Shown in pieces: positions 8,364-18,868 of a DNA stretch of 64,000 bases (its first letter is position 1; every line of letters starts with the position of its first letter). The DNA is taken from contig NZ_JBFNQN010000007.1 of NCBI RefSeq assembly GCF_040796495.1, forward strand, positions 224,180 through 288,179, written 5' to 3'. The notes under the pieces were generated by a model, which was not told where the DNA came from, did no database searches, and saw only the letters and a list, made by a program, of their open reading frames with translations. The position numbers and the translations under genes were made by a program. The stretch is from Kineococcus endophyticus. GTDB lineage: Bacteria; Actinomycetota; Actinomycetes; Actinomycetales; Kineococcaceae.

Positions 8364-8839
8364 ACCCCGACGAGTTCGCGGAGTTCGACGACTTCGACGA
8401 GTTCGACCGCCCGTTCCTCGGTGCCGGGGCACCCGCCCCCACCACCGCTCCGGCCGCCGGGCACCCGGAGGCCGGGCCGGCCGAGGAGCCGGGGGAGGCG
8501 CACGATGAGGTCCGCGCCTACCTCCTGACGGGCGGTCGCACGGGCGGCGGCACGGCCGGGATCGCCATGGAGACCACCGCCGTCCTGACCCCGCAGGGGG
8601 AGCAGGCGGTGGCCTCCGGTGCCCTCGCCTTCGAACCCGGCCAGGTCCTGCAGGTCTGCGCGCAGGCGCGGTCGGTCGCCGAGGTGGCCGCCCTCGTCGG
8701 CATCCCCCTGGGCGTCGCCCAGGTCCTGGTCGGCGACCTCGTCGGCCGTGAACTGCTCATCACGACGTCCACCGCGAAGTCCCTCGCGTTCGACGTCTCG
8801 TTCATCGAGAGGTTGATCAACGGTGTCGCTGCCCTCTGA
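8360..8839 (+). CDS. DUF742-domain protein (CvnC type)
   Basis: GTG 8360 overlaps the roadblock stop (GTGA). The first 50 residues are acidic and low in order (repeated Asp-Glu-Phe). From about residue 53 the DUF742 pattern begins: VRAYLLTGGRT, then METTAVLTPQG, a winged-helix-like stretch RSVAEVAALVGIPLGVAQVLVGDL and the ending FIERLINGVAAL. DUF742 proteins are the third member of conservons and resemble winged-helix DNA-binding proteins. Their exact role is not established. Confidence 0.87.
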   Translation: MNPDEFAEFDDFDEFDRPFLGAGAPAPTTAPAAGHPEAGPAEEPGEAHDEVRAYLLTGGRTGGGTAGIAMETTAVLTPQGEQAVASGALAFEPGQVLQVCAQARSVAEVAALVGIPLGVAQVLVGDLVGRELLITTSTAKSLAFDVSFIERLINGVAAL

Positions 8840-9422
8840 CGTCCGGCCGTCCGCTCCCGTCGCCGTGAAACGACCGCCCATCCCGGTGAAGATCCTGGTC
8901 TCCGGCGGGTTCGGGGTCGGCAAGACCACGACCGTCGGCGCGCTGTCGGAGATCGAGCCGCTGAGCACCGAGGCCGCCATGACCTCGGCCTCGCTCGGCG
9001 TCGACTACGCCGGGGAGGGCAGCCAGAAGACGACGACGACGGTGGCCATGGACTTCGGCCGCGTCACCATCGACGACAGCATCATCCTGTACATGTTCGG
9101 CACCCCCGGGCAGGACCGGTTCGGCTTCATGTGGAACGACCTCGCGGACGGGGCCCTCGGCGGCATCGTCCTGGTCGACCCCAGCCGCATCGACGACTGC
9201 TTCGTGGCGCTGGACTACTTCGAGAAGATCGGCCTGCCGTTCGTGCTGGCCGTCAACTCCTTCGCGGGCCGCGACCAGCTGACGCTGGACCAGGTCCGCG
9301 CCGCCGCCAACGTCGACCCCGCGGTCCCGGTCGTCGCCCTCGACGCCCGCAGCCGCGAGGACGTCAAGCGCGCCGTCCTCACCCTGCTGCAGCTCATCCT
9401 GTCGCGGGCCAAGGCGGCCTGA
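8823..9422 (+). CDS. Conservon small GTPase-like protein (CvnD type)
   Basis: The P-loop GGFGVGKTT appears near residue 29, a switch-II-like MFGTPGQDRF near 90, and VNSFAGRD stands where Ras-like GTPases have NKxD. The length of 199 residues fits the conservon ATP/GTP-binding protein. In Streptomyces such proteins cycle between nucleotide states and associate with the kinase and the roadblock and DUF742 partners at the membrane. GTG 8823 overlaps the previous gene by 17 bp. It is the last gene of the module; the next gene faces the other way. Confidence 0.9.
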   Translation: MSLPSDVRPSAPVAVKRPPIPVKILVSGGFGVGKTTTVGALSEIEPLSTEAAMTSASLGVDYAGEGSQKTTTTVAMDFGRVTIDDSIILYMFGTPGQDRFGFMWNDLADGALGGIVLVDPSRIDDCFVALDYFEKIGLPFVLAVNSFAGRDQLTLDQVRAAANVDPAVPVVALDARSREDVKRAVLTLLQLILSRAKAA

Positions 9423-9442
9423 CCGGCTCGACACCCGAGGGC

Positions 9443-9877
9443 TCACTCGCCGTAGCGGGGGTCCACGTCCTCGGGCGGCAGGTCCAGCAGGTGCGCCACC
9501 TGCTCGACCACGACGTCGGCGACGAGGTCGTCGAGGTCGTCGCCGTCGGCCCGCGTCTCCAGCGGCCGGCGGTAGAGCACGACACGGGCGGGACGCTGCC
9601 CCTGGGCCGGGAACAACCGGCCCAGGGGCACGACGTCGTCCTCCCAGGGGGCCGGGTCCGACGGGGGCACGTCCTCCACGGCGAACTCCACGCCCGCCAG
9701 CTGCTCGGCCCAGCGCCGCTCCAGCAGCTCCACGGCGTCCAGGACGAGGTCGTCGAAGCGCTCGGCCCGCGTCCGCGCGGCGGGCAGGGACGCAGGCAGC
9801 AGCGGCCCGCGCAGGCCGCGACCGTGGCGGTCACGGCGTCGGCGGGGGCGCGTCTGCGCCCGGCGTCGGAGGACCAC
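9443..9877 (-). CDS. Metallopeptidase-family (zincin-like) protein lacking the HExxH motif
   Basis: The 144-residue protein starts with a basic RRRRDRHGRGLRGPLLP stretch and continues AERFDDLVLDAVELLERRW, the pattern of the Rv3259 group of the DUF1025 metallopeptidase family. Where active members have a HExxH zinc helix, this one reads VEQVAHLL, so catalysis is unlikely. GTG 9877 is chosen because the basic start is conserved in the group and TACTCT lies 6 nt upstream. Gene order with whiB and DUF3499 matches M. tuberculosis, apart from the inserted conservon. Confidence 0.8.
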   Translation of the reverse strand: MVLRRRAQTRPRRRRDRHGRGLRGPLLPASLPAARTRAERFDDLVLDAVELLERRWAEQLAGVEFAVEDVPPSDPAPWEDDVVPLGRLFPAQGQRPARVVLYRRPLETRADGDDLDDLVADVVVEQVAHLLDLPPEDVDPRYGE

Positions 9878-9883
9878 CGGGCG

Positions 9884-9889
9884 AGAGTA
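9884..9889 (-). promoter_or_regulatory. -10 element of the metallopeptidase-family gene
   Basis: On the minus strand TACTCT is followed by 6 nt and the GTG at 9877, which predicts a leaderless mRNA. Confidence 0.5.
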
Positions 9890-9952
9890 CCCGCGACCGT
9901 CCCCCGCGACGCGCCCTCCCGACGGTGCACAGCAACCGCCCCGGGTGCGGGG

Positions 9953-9958
9953 TAGCGT
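9953..9958 (+). promoter_or_regulatory. -10 element of the DUF3499 gene
   Basis: TAGCGT is followed by 7 nt and GTG 9966, with no ribosome binding site between, predicting a leaderless mRNA. Confidence 0.55.
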
Positions 9959-9965
9959 GCCGCGC

Positions 9966-10382
9966 GTGACCACCCGCACCCCAGGAACGAACGCCTCCCG
10001 CCCGGGAGCCGGCCGATCCACCGCACCCAGCGCCCGGCGCTGCTCGCGGACCGCCTGCGGGGGCACCGCCGTGGCGACCCTGACCTACGTCTACAGCGAC
10101 TCCACCGCCGTCCTGGGTCCGCTCGCCACGTTCGCCGAACCGCACACCTACGACCTGTGCGCCGTCCACGCCGAGCGCCTGACGGCCCCCCGCGGCTGGG
10201 AGGTCGTCCGCCTCGCCCCGGAGCTGCTCGAGGCGGCCAAGCACCACGACGACCTCGACGCGCTCGTGGACGCCGTCCGCGACCGTCCCCTCGCCGGCCG
10301 CGGCGCCCGGGCCATCGACCCCGACGCCCCCGCGGTCCGCCGCGGGCACCTGCGGGTCATCGGGGACCGCGACCAGGTCTGA
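9966..10382 (+). CDS. DUF3499-family protein
   Basis: The conserved core is RRCSRTACGGTAVATLTYVYSDSTAVLGPL followed by YDLCAVHAERLTAPRGWEVVRL, the signature of DUF3499 (Rv3258c type), here stated in two pieces of one 138-residue protein. Cys residues in the CSRTAC and LCAVH segments suggest a zinc or metal site. Function is unknown, but the gene is nearly always beside phosphomannomutase in actinobacteria. GTG 9966 fits the leaderless promoter geometry; the real product may begin slightly later. Confidence 0.85.
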   Translation: MTTRTPGTNASRPGAGRSTAPSARRCSRTACGGTAVATLTYVYSDSTAVLGPLATFAEPHTYDLCAVHAERLTAPRGWEVVRLAPELLEAAKHHDDLDALVDAVRDRPLAGRGARAIDPDAPAVRRGHLRVIGDRDQV

Positions 10383-10468
10383 GACCCTCCCGGCGCCGCC
10401 GGGGCCGGTTCCCTCGCGTCACCCGGTCGGAGGACTCAACCCGGCGGGCACCCTGCCGATGGAGTCCC

Positions 10469-10738
10469 GTGCCCGCCGCCAACGCGCCCCGCGCCTCCCG
10501 CCGTCCCCGTGCCGCCCGCACCGCCCCGCCGCTGGGCTCGCTGACCCAGGCGGCCCACCGCGAGACCGCCGTGTGCGCGCACTGCGGCAGCGAGCGCGTC
10601 ACCCAGCTGTCGATGTCCCTCACCGACGGCACCCCCGTGCAGTTCGTGTCCTGCCACGTCTGCGAGGAGCGCAGCTGGATGTCCGCCGCCGGCCCCATCA
10701 CCGTCGACGGCGTCCTGGAACGGTCGCGCAAGCGCTGA
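10469..10738 (+). CDS. Small zinc-ribbon protein, 89 aa
   Basis: Two CxxC pairs (CAHCGSERVTQ and SCHVCEERSW) about 30 residues apart form a likely zinc ribbon after a basic, Ala/Arg-rich N-terminus. GTG 10469 is preceded by GGAG four bases away; no better in-frame start exists nearby. It sits between DUF3499 and phosphomannomutase and may be expressed with the former. I do not know a function. Confidence 0.65.
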   Translation: MPAANAPRASRRPRAARTAPPLGSLTQAAHRETAVCAHCGSERVTQLSMSLTDGTPVQFVSCHVCEERSWMSAAGPITVDGVLERSRKR

Positions 10739-10807
10739 GAGCACCCGGGACCACCCGGCCGGGGCAGCGCGGGGCTCCACGACAGGGGCGCTGCGGGGTG
10801 TCGCTTG

Positions 10808-10813
10808 TAGGCT
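10808..10813 (+). promoter_or_regulatory. -10 element of the phosphomannomutase gene
   Basis: TAGGCT lies 7 nt before GTG 10821, predicting a leaderless mRNA for the pmm-Trm112-SIS operon. No good -35 was seen. Confidence 0.5.
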
Positions 10814-10820
10814 CCCGAGC

Positions 10821-12290
10821 GTGACCGCCCCGACCGTGAACCTGTCGTCCGTCATCAAGGCCTACGACGTCCGGGGCACCGTCCCCGACCAGCTCGACGC
10901 CCGCGTCGTGCGCGCCATCGGCGCCGCCTTCGCCGAGGTCGTCGTCCTGCCCGAGACGCCCGCGGGCCAGGGCGCCAAGGCCGTCGTCGGGTACGACATG
11001 CGGCCCTCCTCCCCGGAGCTGTCCGCCGCGTTCGCCGACGGGGTCGCCTCCCGCGGGGTCGACGTCACCGTCATCGGCCTCTGCTCCACCGACGGCCTGT
11101 ACTTCGCCAGCGGGTTCCTGCAGGTCCCCGGCGCCATGTTCACGGCCAGCCACAACCCCGCCCAGTACAACGGCATCAAGCTCTGCCGCGCGGGCGCCAA
11201 GCCCGTCGGCCAGGACACCGGCCTGTCCGCCGTGCGCGAGCTGGCCCAGAGCTGGCTCGACTCCGGCGAGGTCCCCGACGGCACCGGCGCCGTCGGGACC
11301 GTCGACGAGCAGGACCTGCTGAAGGCCTACGCCGCGCACCTGCGCTCCCTCGTCGACCTCACCGGGGGCCGCCGCCTCAAGGTCGTCGTCGACGCCGGCA
11401 ACGGGATGGGCGGGTTCACCGCTCCCGCCGTCCTCGGCGACGACGCCGGGCTGCCCGCCCTGCCGCTGGACGTCGTCCCGATGTACTTCGAGCTCGACGG
11501 GACGTTCCCCAACCACGAGGCGAACCCCCTGGACCCGGCGAACCTCGTCGACCTCCAGCGGGCCGTCCCCGCCGAGGGCGCCGACATCGGCCTGGCCTTC
11601 GACGGCGACGCCGACCGCTGCTTCGTGATCGACGAGAAGGGCGACCCCGTCAGCCCCAGCGCCGTCACCGCGATGGTCGCCCGGCGCGAGATCGCCAAGG
11701 AACTGCGCGCCGGCCGCCAGCCCGTCGTGATCCACAACCTCATCACCTCCCGGGCCGTGCCGGAGATCATCACCGCCGACGGCGGAACCCCCGTCCGCAC
11801 GCGTGTCGGGCACTCCTTCATCAAGCAGCGCATGGCCGAGGAGGGGGCCGTCTTCGGCGGCGAGCACTCCGCGCACTACTACTTCCGCGAGTTCTGGTCG
11901 GCCGACACCGGCATGCTCGCGGCGATGCACGTCCTGGCCGCGCTCGCCGAGCAGGACCGGCCGCTGTCCGAGCTCGCCGCGGAGTACGAGCTGTACGCCG
12001 CCAGCGGGGAGATCAACTCCACCGTCGACGACGCGGCCGCCGTCACCGAGGCCGTCGTCGAGGCGGTCACGGCGACCGCCGCGGCCGAGGGGGAGACGCT
12101 CGAGGTCGACCGGCTCGACGGGGTGACGGTGTTCCACCCGGCGTCGCAGGCGCAACCGATGTGGTGGTTCAACCTGCGGGCCTCCAACACCGAACCCCTG
12201 CTGCGGCTGAACGCCGAGGGCGCCGACGAGGCCACCATGGCCGTGATCCGCGACCGGGTGCTCGCGATCGTCCGCGGGGAGTCGGCGTGA
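10821..12290 (+). CDS. manB: Phosphomannomutase/phosphoglucomutase
   Basis: The enzyme interconverts mannose-6-phosphate and mannose-1-phosphate, feeding GDP-mannose for glycans and glycolipids. The catalytic phosphoserine loop is FTASHNPAQYNG near residue 110, the magnesium loop is DGDADR near 265, the sugar-binding loop is GGEHSAHYYF near 350, and the phosphate-binding SNTEPLLRLN lies near the end. The 489-residue length fits the alpha-D-phosphohexomutase family. The downstream Trm112-like and SIS genes overlap in series, as in the manB-Rv3256c-manA region of M. tuberculosis. Confidence 0.93.
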   Translation: MTAPTVNLSSVIKAYDVRGTVPDQLDARVVRAIGAAFAEVVVLPETPAGQGAKAVVGYDMRPSSPELSAAFADGVASRGVDVTVIGLCSTDGLYFASGFLQVPGAMFTASHNPAQYNGIKLCRAGAKPVGQDTGLSAVRELAQSWLDSGEVPDGTGAVGTVDEQDLLKAYAAHLRSLVDLTGGRRLKVVVDAGNGMGGFTAPAVLGDDAGLPALPLDVVPMYFELDGTFPNHEANPLDPANLVDLQRAVPAEGADIGLAFDGDADRCFVIDEKGDPVSPSAVTAMVARREIAKELRAGRQPVVIHNLITSRAVPEIITADGGTPVRTRVGHSFIKQRMAEEGAVFGGEHSAHYYFREFWSADTGMLAAMHVLAALAEQDRPLSELAAEYELYAASGEINSTVDDAAAVTEAVVEAVTATAAAEGETLEVDRLDGVTVFHPASQAQPMWWFNLRASNTEPLLRLNAEGADEATMAVIRDRVLAIVRGESA

Positions 12291-12511
12291 GCGCCCCGCA
12301 GGAGTCCGCCGAGGTTTCGAAGGCGACCGACTGGGTCCTGGAGCTCCTGCGCTGCCCGCTGACGGGTCAGCCGCTGCACCCCGTGACCGTCGACGGCGCG
12401 CCGTTCCTCGCCACCGCTGACGGCATCCGCTACCCCGTCGTGGACGGCGTCCCCGTGCTGCTGGCCGACGCCGCCCTCGACGTCCCCGGGACTGCCGGGG
12501 AGGCGTCGTGA
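12287..12511 (+). CDS. Trm112/UPF0434-like small protein
   Basis: The 74-residue protein has the family pattern LLRCPLTGQPL followed by DGIRYPVVDGVPVLL. Trm112-like proteins are small folds that activate methyltransferases in eukaryotes and archaea; the bacterial role is unclear. GTG 12287 overlaps the phosphomannomutase stop (GTGA) and the stop overlaps the next GTG, so translation is coupled across three genes. Confidence 0.85.
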   Translation: MSAPQESAEVSKATDWVLELLRCPLTGQPLHPVTVDGAPFLATADGIRYPVVDGVPVLLADAALDVPGTAGEAS

Positions 12512-13668
12512 CCGCCCTGGACGAGACGCTGCTGGCCGACGGCGACGCCCTCGCCGCGGCCGACGTCGGCGGTGTCCTGCGGGCCCTGGCCAGCGCCGGG
12601 GCCCAGGTCCGCGAGGCGCTCGACCTCTCTGCCGAGGCCGGGGTCGCGCGCCTGGCCGACGACGACCGGCCCCGCGCCGTCGTCGTCGCCGCGCTCGCGG
12701 GCAGCTCCGCCGTCGCCGACGTGCTCCTGGCCCTCGCCGGCCGGAACTGCCCCGTCCCGGTCGTCGTCCGGCACGGCGGCCCGCTGCCCAGCTGGGTCGG
12801 ACCACTGGACCTCGTCATCGCCGTCTCGCTGTCCGGGCGCGCGCCCGGCCCGGTGGCGCTCGCGGTGGAGGCCTCGCGCCGCGGGGCCCGCGTCGTCACG
12901 GTCGCGGGGGAGGGCTCCCCGCTGGCCGAGGTCGGCGCGCGGAACGGCAACGTGCAGGTCCGGCCCGCCCGCGGCGTCCGCGCCGACGGCGGCGACCCGC
13001 GGTCCTCGCGCGTGGCGCTGTGGTCGCTCCTGACCCCCGTCCTCCTCGCCTGCGACGCCATGACGCTGCTGAAGGCCTCCCCGGCCGACCTCGCCGGGGT
13101 GGCCGACCGCCTCGACGCCGAGGCCGAGGCGTCCCGTCCGTGGACCGAGACCTTCGTCAACCCGGCCAAGAACCTCGCGCTGGAGCTGTCCGGCGCCGTC
13201 CCGGTCGTCCTGGCCGACGGCGACCTCACGGCCGCCGCGGCCCGGCGCGCCGCGTCGATGCTGGCCCGCACCGCCCGCGTGCCCGCCGTCAGCGGGGCGC
13301 TGCCGGACGACGCCAGCGAGGTCGTCGCGACGTTCGGCGGCCCCTTCGCCACGGGCGGCGTCGACGACGTCTTCGCCGACCCGTTCCTCGACGGGCCGAG
13401 CGGCCCGCGGCAGCGGCTCGTCGTCCTGCGCGACGCCCCCGGTGCCGTGCGCGACGAGGACCGCCGCCTCGCCGACGCCGTCACCCAGACCGCCTCCGAC
13501 GCGGGAGTGCGGACCTCGGAGGTCGTCGCCGACGACGGGACCCCGCCCCAGCGGCTCGCCCAGCTCATCGCCCGCACCGACTTCGCCGCGGCCTACCTGG
13601 CGCTCGCGTCGGGGACGGACCCGGCCGTCTCGCCGCAGGTCGCCGACCTCAAGGACCGGCTGGGCTGA
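12508..13668 (+). CDS. SIS-domain protein, mannose-6-phosphate isomerase-like
   Basis: The 386-residue protein shows an Ala-rich sugar isomerase fold with PRAVVVAALAGSSAVADVLLAL and LDLVIAVSLSGRAPGPV, where the Ser-Gly loop would bind a sugar phosphate. It matches the Rv3256c/TobH-like bifunctional phosphoglucose/phosphomannose isomerase group by position and fold. Activity has been lost in some members, so I only infer a role in mannose metabolism. It ends the manB operon. Confidence 0.8.
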   Translation: MTALDETLLADGDALAAADVGGVLRALASAGAQVREALDLSAEAGVARLADDDRPRAVVVAALAGSSAVADVLLALAGRNCPVPVVVRHGGPLPSWVGPLDLVIAVSLSGRAPGPVALAVEASRRGARVVTVAGEGSPLAEVGARNGNVQVRPARGVRADGGDPRSSRVALWSLLTPVLLACDAMTLLKASPADLAGVADRLDAEAEASRPWTETFVNPAKNLALELSGAVPVVLADGDLTAAAARRAASMLARTARVPAVSGALPDDASEVVATFGGPFATGGVDDVFADPFLDGPSGPRQRLVVLRDAPGAVRDEDRRLADAVTQTASDAGVRTSEVVADDGTPPQRLAQLIARTDFAAAYLALASGTDPAVSPQVADLKDRLG

Positions 13669-13851
13669 CAGCGCGGCCCCGCCAGGTCCGGCCTGCGCAG
13701 CGTTCCGGGTGGCCCACAGCACACCGGACCGGGCAGGTCGGGGACGTCCACGCCGCGTAGTCTGGAGGACGCTCCGGCGCGCGGGGATGCCGCACGAGGC
13801 CCAGAGGGGCCGTGCCGGGGGAACGTCACGAACCGTCACGAGAGGACGAGA

Positions 13852-15318
13852 ATGTCTTTCGAGTACCAGGTCCGGGACCTCTCCCTGGCCGAGGCCGGAC
13901 GTCACGAGCTGCGTCTGGCCGAGCACGAGATGCCCGGGCTCATGGCGCTGCGCGCCGAGTTCGGCGAGTCCCAGCCGCTGGCCGGCGCCCGCATCGCCGG
14001 CTCCCTGCACATGACGGTGCAGACCGCCGTCCTCATCGAGACCCTCGTCGCCCTGGGCGCGCAAGTCCGCTGGGCCAGCTGCAACATCTTCTCCACCCAG
14101 GACCAGGCCGCCGCGGCCGTCGTCGTCGGTTCCGGCACCCCCGAGGCGCCCGCGGGCGTCCCCGTCTTCGCCTGGAAGGGCGAGACGCTCGAGGAGTACT
14201 GGGCGCTGGCCGAGCGCATCTTCGACTGGGGCACCGACGCCGAGGGCCACCGCGTCGGCCCGAACATGATCCTCGACGACGGCGGCGACGCCACCATGCT
14301 CGTCCTGGAGGGCAAGCGCTTCGAGGCCGCGGGCGCCGTCCCGGCGACGACCCCGGACGACTCCGAGGAGTACGCCGTCGTCCTCGAACTGCTGCGGAAG
14401 AGCCTCACCGAGGACCCGCAGCGCTGGACGCGCGTCGCCGACGGCATCCGCGGCGTCACCGAGGAGACGACGACGGGGGTGCACCGCCTCGCCGAGTACC
14501 ACCGCAACGGCGTGCTGCCCTTCCCGGCCATCAACGTCAACGACTCGGTGACGAAGTCGAAGTTCGACAACAAGTACGGCACGCGGCACTCCCTCATCGA
14601 CGGGATCAACCGCGGCACCGACATCCTCATCGGCGGCAAGACGGCCGTCGTGTTCGGCTACGGCGACGTCGGCAAGGGCTGCGCGGAGTCGCTGCGCGGC
14701 CAGGGCGCCCGCGTCGTCGTCACCGAGGTCGACCCCATCAACGCCCTGCAGGCCGCGATGGACGGCTACCAGGTCGTCCGCCTCGAGGACGTCGTGCGCA
14801 CCGCCGACATCTTCATCACCGCGACGGGCAACAAGGACGTCATCATGGCGGCCGACATCGCGAAGATGAAGCACCAGGCGCTCGTGGGGAACATCGGCCA
14901 CTTCGACAACGAGATCGACATGCTCGGCCTGTCCCGCATCCCGGGCGTCGAGAAGGTCGAGATCAAGCCGCAGGTGCACGAGTGGCGCATCCCCGCCGGG
15001 GCGGACGGCGTCGAGGCGCACAGCGTCATCGTGCTGTCCGAGGGCCGCCTGCTGAACCTGGGCAACGCGACGGGGCACCCGAGCTTCGTCATGTCGAACT
15101 CGTTCGCCAACCAGGTCGTGGCGCAGATCGAGGTGTTCACCAAGCCGGACGAGTACCCGGTCGGCGTGCACCGCCTCTCCAAGAAGCTCGACGAGAAGGT
15201 CGCGCGCCTGCACCTCGACGCGCTCGGGGTCCGGCTCACCGAGCTCACGAAGTCGCAGGCCGAGTACATCGGCATCAACGTCGAGGGTCCGTACAAGCCG
15301 GAGCACTACCGCTACTGA
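13852..15318 (+). CDS. ahcY: S-adenosylhomocysteine hydrolase
   Basis: The enzyme splits S-adenosylhomocysteine into adenosine and homocysteine, relieving inhibition of methyltransferases. The NAD-binding loop [15 protein letters not shown] is near residue 265, and the substrate loops [18 protein letters not shown] and [12 protein letters not shown] are present. The 488 residues include the insertion usual in actinobacterial forms. The ATG follows GAGAGGACG. No SAH or SAM riboswitch could be recognised in the 183-bp leader region. A strong hairpin follows the stop. Confidence 0.95.
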   Translation: MSFEYQVRDLSLAEAGRHELRLAEHEMPGLMALRAEFGESQPLAGARIAGSLHMTVQTAVLIETLVALGAQVRWASCNIFSTQDQAAAAVVVGSGTPEAPAGVPVFAWKGETLEEYWALAERIFDWGTDAEGHRVGPNMILDDGGDATMLVLEGKRFEAAGAVPATTPDDSEEYAVVLELLRKSLTEDPQRWTRVADGIRGVTEETTTGVHRLAEYHRNGVLPFPAINVNDSVTKSKFDNKYGTRHSLIDGINRGTDILIGGKTAVVFGYGDVGKGCAESLRGQGARVVVTEVDPINALQAAMDGYQVVRLEDVVRTADIFITATGNKDVIMAADIAKMKHQALVGNIGHFDNEIDMLGLSRIPGVEKVEIKPQVHEWRIPAGADGVEAHSVIVLSEGRLLNLGNATGHPSFVMSNSFANQVVAQIEVFTKPDEYPVGVHRLSKKLDEKVARLHLDALGVRLTELTKSQAEYIGINVEGPYKPEHYRY

Positions 15319-15337
15319 GCGCTCCCGCCCCACGCCT

Positions 15338-15377
15338 GACGACGCCCGGCACCCCACTCGGGGTGCCGGGCGTCGTC
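15338..15377 (+). terminator. Strong hairpin terminator after ahcY
   Basis: An 18-bp perfect stem (15338-15355 with 15360-15377) with a four-base loop ACTC starts 20 bp after the stop. There is no U tract, as is common in high-GC actinobacteria. Confidence 0.8.
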
Positions 15378-15397
15378 GTCCCTGGTCGACTGGTCAG

Positions 15398-16009
15398 GTG
15401 TCGTCCGAAACCCTCCGGTTGTCCCTCTTCGGCGACTCCCTCGCAGCAGGCGTGGGGGCGAGCTCGACGGCGGACACCCTGGGGCCCTTGCTGATCGCCG
15501 ACCTCGCCGCCGCCGGTGTCGCGGCCGAGCACCGGGTCTTCGCGGTGTCCGGGGCGCGCAGTTCGGCGCTCGCGGGACAGGTCGCGGCGGCGGGGGCGTG
15601 GCCCCAGGTGGCCGTCGTCGTCGTCGGTGCCAACGACCTCACCCACGCCGTCCCGGCGGGCCAGGCGGTCGCGGAACTCACCGCCGCGCTGCGGAGCCTG
15701 CGCGGGGCCGGGGTCGAGGTCGTCCTCGTGCCGGCCCCGGACCTCGCCGTCGTCGCCCACGTCCCGCCGGCGCTGCGGGAGTTCGCCCGCACCGCCAGCG
15801 CGGACCTCCGCGCGGCGCAGACCCGCGCGGCGGTCGAGCTGGGTGTGGCGGTGGCGGACACCTCCGGCGCGTCGGTGGAGTTCGCCCGCGACCCCTCGAT
15901 GTTCTCGGCCGACCGCTTCCACCCCTCCTCCGCCGGGTACCGGCGCATCGCCGCCGACGTGGCACCGCTCGTGCGGGCCGCGGCGCGCGCTGTCCACGGA
16001 CCGCGGTGA
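15398..16009 (+). CDS. SGNH/GDSL-family hydrolase
   Basis: The block I sequence is FGDSLAAGVGA with the nucleophilic Ser, block III is VVGANDL, and block V is ADRFHPSSAGY with the catalytic Asp and His. The oxyanion Gly of block II lies in VSGARSS. The 203-residue protein has no signal peptide, so it likely acts in the cytoplasm on an ester or thioester whose identity is not shown. GTG 15398 starts just after the ahcY terminator. Confidence 0.88.
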   Translation: MSSETLRLSLFGDSLAAGVGASSTADTLGPLLIADLAAAGVAAEHRVFAVSGARSSALAGQVAAAGAWPQVAVVVVGANDLTHAVPAGQAVAELTAALRSLRGAGVEVVLVPAPDLAVVAHVPPALREFARTASADLRAAQTRAAVELGVAVADTSGASVEFARDPSMFSADRFHPSSAGYRRIAADVAPLVRAAARAVHGPR

Positions 16010-16034
16010 GGGCCCCGTCTGGGACCATGGCCCG

Positions 16035-16277
16035 ATGAGCTTGGAGGACGCCGCGTCGTGGGCCACGATCGCCGGTGGTGTCGCGGTGCTCGCCGCGTTC
16101 CTGCGCGGCTGCGTCCTCGTCGCGATGAAGTACCACCACCGCGAACAGCGCCGCTGGGAACGGACCGAGCAGGGGCTCGACTCGGGCCGGTTGCGGTGGT
16201 TCACGTGGGTGCGGGCCCGGTGGCGTCTGCTGTGGGCCACGGGGCGGTTGCGCACCCGCCGGGAGGAACGCGGCTGA
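16035..16277 (+). CDS. Small membrane-anchored hypothetical protein, 80 aa
   Basis: One hydrophobic helix (about residues 10-31, ATIAGGVAVLAAFLRGCVLVAM) precedes a basic cytoplasmic tail rich in Arg and Trp. The ATG at 16035 lies 6 nt after GACCAT, a weak version of the leaderless promoter geometry seen elsewhere in this window. No family recognised. Confidence 0.5.
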   Translation: MSLEDAASWATIAGGVAVLAAFLRGCVLVAMKYHHREQRRWERTEQGLDSGRLRWFTWVRARWRLLWATGRLRTRREERG

Positions 16278-16320
16278 CCTCCGGCGCGCGGACGGCTCGA
16301 ACTGCCCGCAGGATCGGACG

Positions 16321-18330
<2,010 letters not shown>

Positions 18331-18350
18331 CGCGTCTCGTGCGGGCTGGC

Positions 18351-18356
18351 ACGATC
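18351..18356 (+). promoter_or_regulatory. Possible -10 element before the 161-aa gene
   Basis: CACGAT lies 5 nt before GTG 18362; same arrangement as other genes here but with a weaker hexamer. Confidence 0.3.
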
Positions 18357-18361
18357 GTGGG

Positions 18362-18847
18362 GTGCTGAGACCCCACCGCTGGCCGCCCGCCGCCGAACCC
18401 GAGGACCTCGGGGCCGTCGTCCACGGCCCCGTGGTCCTCGCTCGCGCTCCCGGCATCGTCGCGGCCCTGCGCTGCGTCTTCGCCCACTCCGAAGGGTTGT
18501 CACTGCCCTTCGTCCTGCGCGCCGAGGGGGTCCAGGCCGAGGCGGCGTCGCGGCAGAGCCAGTGGGGTGCGGTCGACGAGGACGGACCGCAGGGGTGGTC
18601 CGAACCGGTGGTGGTCGTGCGCGTGGGCAAGCACGAGGGGTTCGCCGACCCCGCCCAGGCCCGGGGCTCGGCCGGGGACGACGCCTACGACCTCGACGCG
18701 AACTTCTGGATCGACGTCCTGCCGGACGAGCTGTCCGGGAACCGCCTGGAGCTCACGGTGTCCTGGCCGCAGGCCGGGTTGCCCGAGACGACGACGGTGC
18801 TGACGCTGCGGCCGTGGACCCCCGAGGAGGTCCTGCGGCTGCTCTGA
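18362..18847 (+). CDS. Hypothetical protein, 161 aa
   Basis: No family recognised. The protein is soluble, with segments suggesting beta strands (ELSGNRLELTVSWPQAGLPETTTVLTL) in the second half, and an acidic stretch around ARGSAGDDAYDLDANFWID. It follows glgX by 31 bp and converges on the RDD gene. The coding pattern is strong (GC-rich third positions, no rival frame of sense). Confidence 0.65.
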   Translation: MLRPHRWPPAAEPEDLGAVVHGPVVLARAPGIVAALRCVFAHSEGLSLPFVLRAEGVQAEAASRQSQWGAVDEDGPQGWSEPVVVVRVGKHEGFADPAQARGSAGDDAYDLDANFWIDVLPDELSGNRLELTVSWPQAGLPETTTVLTLRPWTPEEVLRLL

Positions 18848-18868
18848 GTCGGAGGCCACCGGGTGGCG

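Noticed and set aside
13669..13851. SAH or SAM riboswitch before ahcY
   Set aside because: I looked for the conserved cores and did not find them; only a short CGTCACGA duplicate and a normal ribosome site are visible.
12430..15357. 975-codon minus-strand frame opposite the SIS and ahcY genes
   Set aside because: Shadow of well-identified plus-strand genes; its composition is of the usual antisense type.
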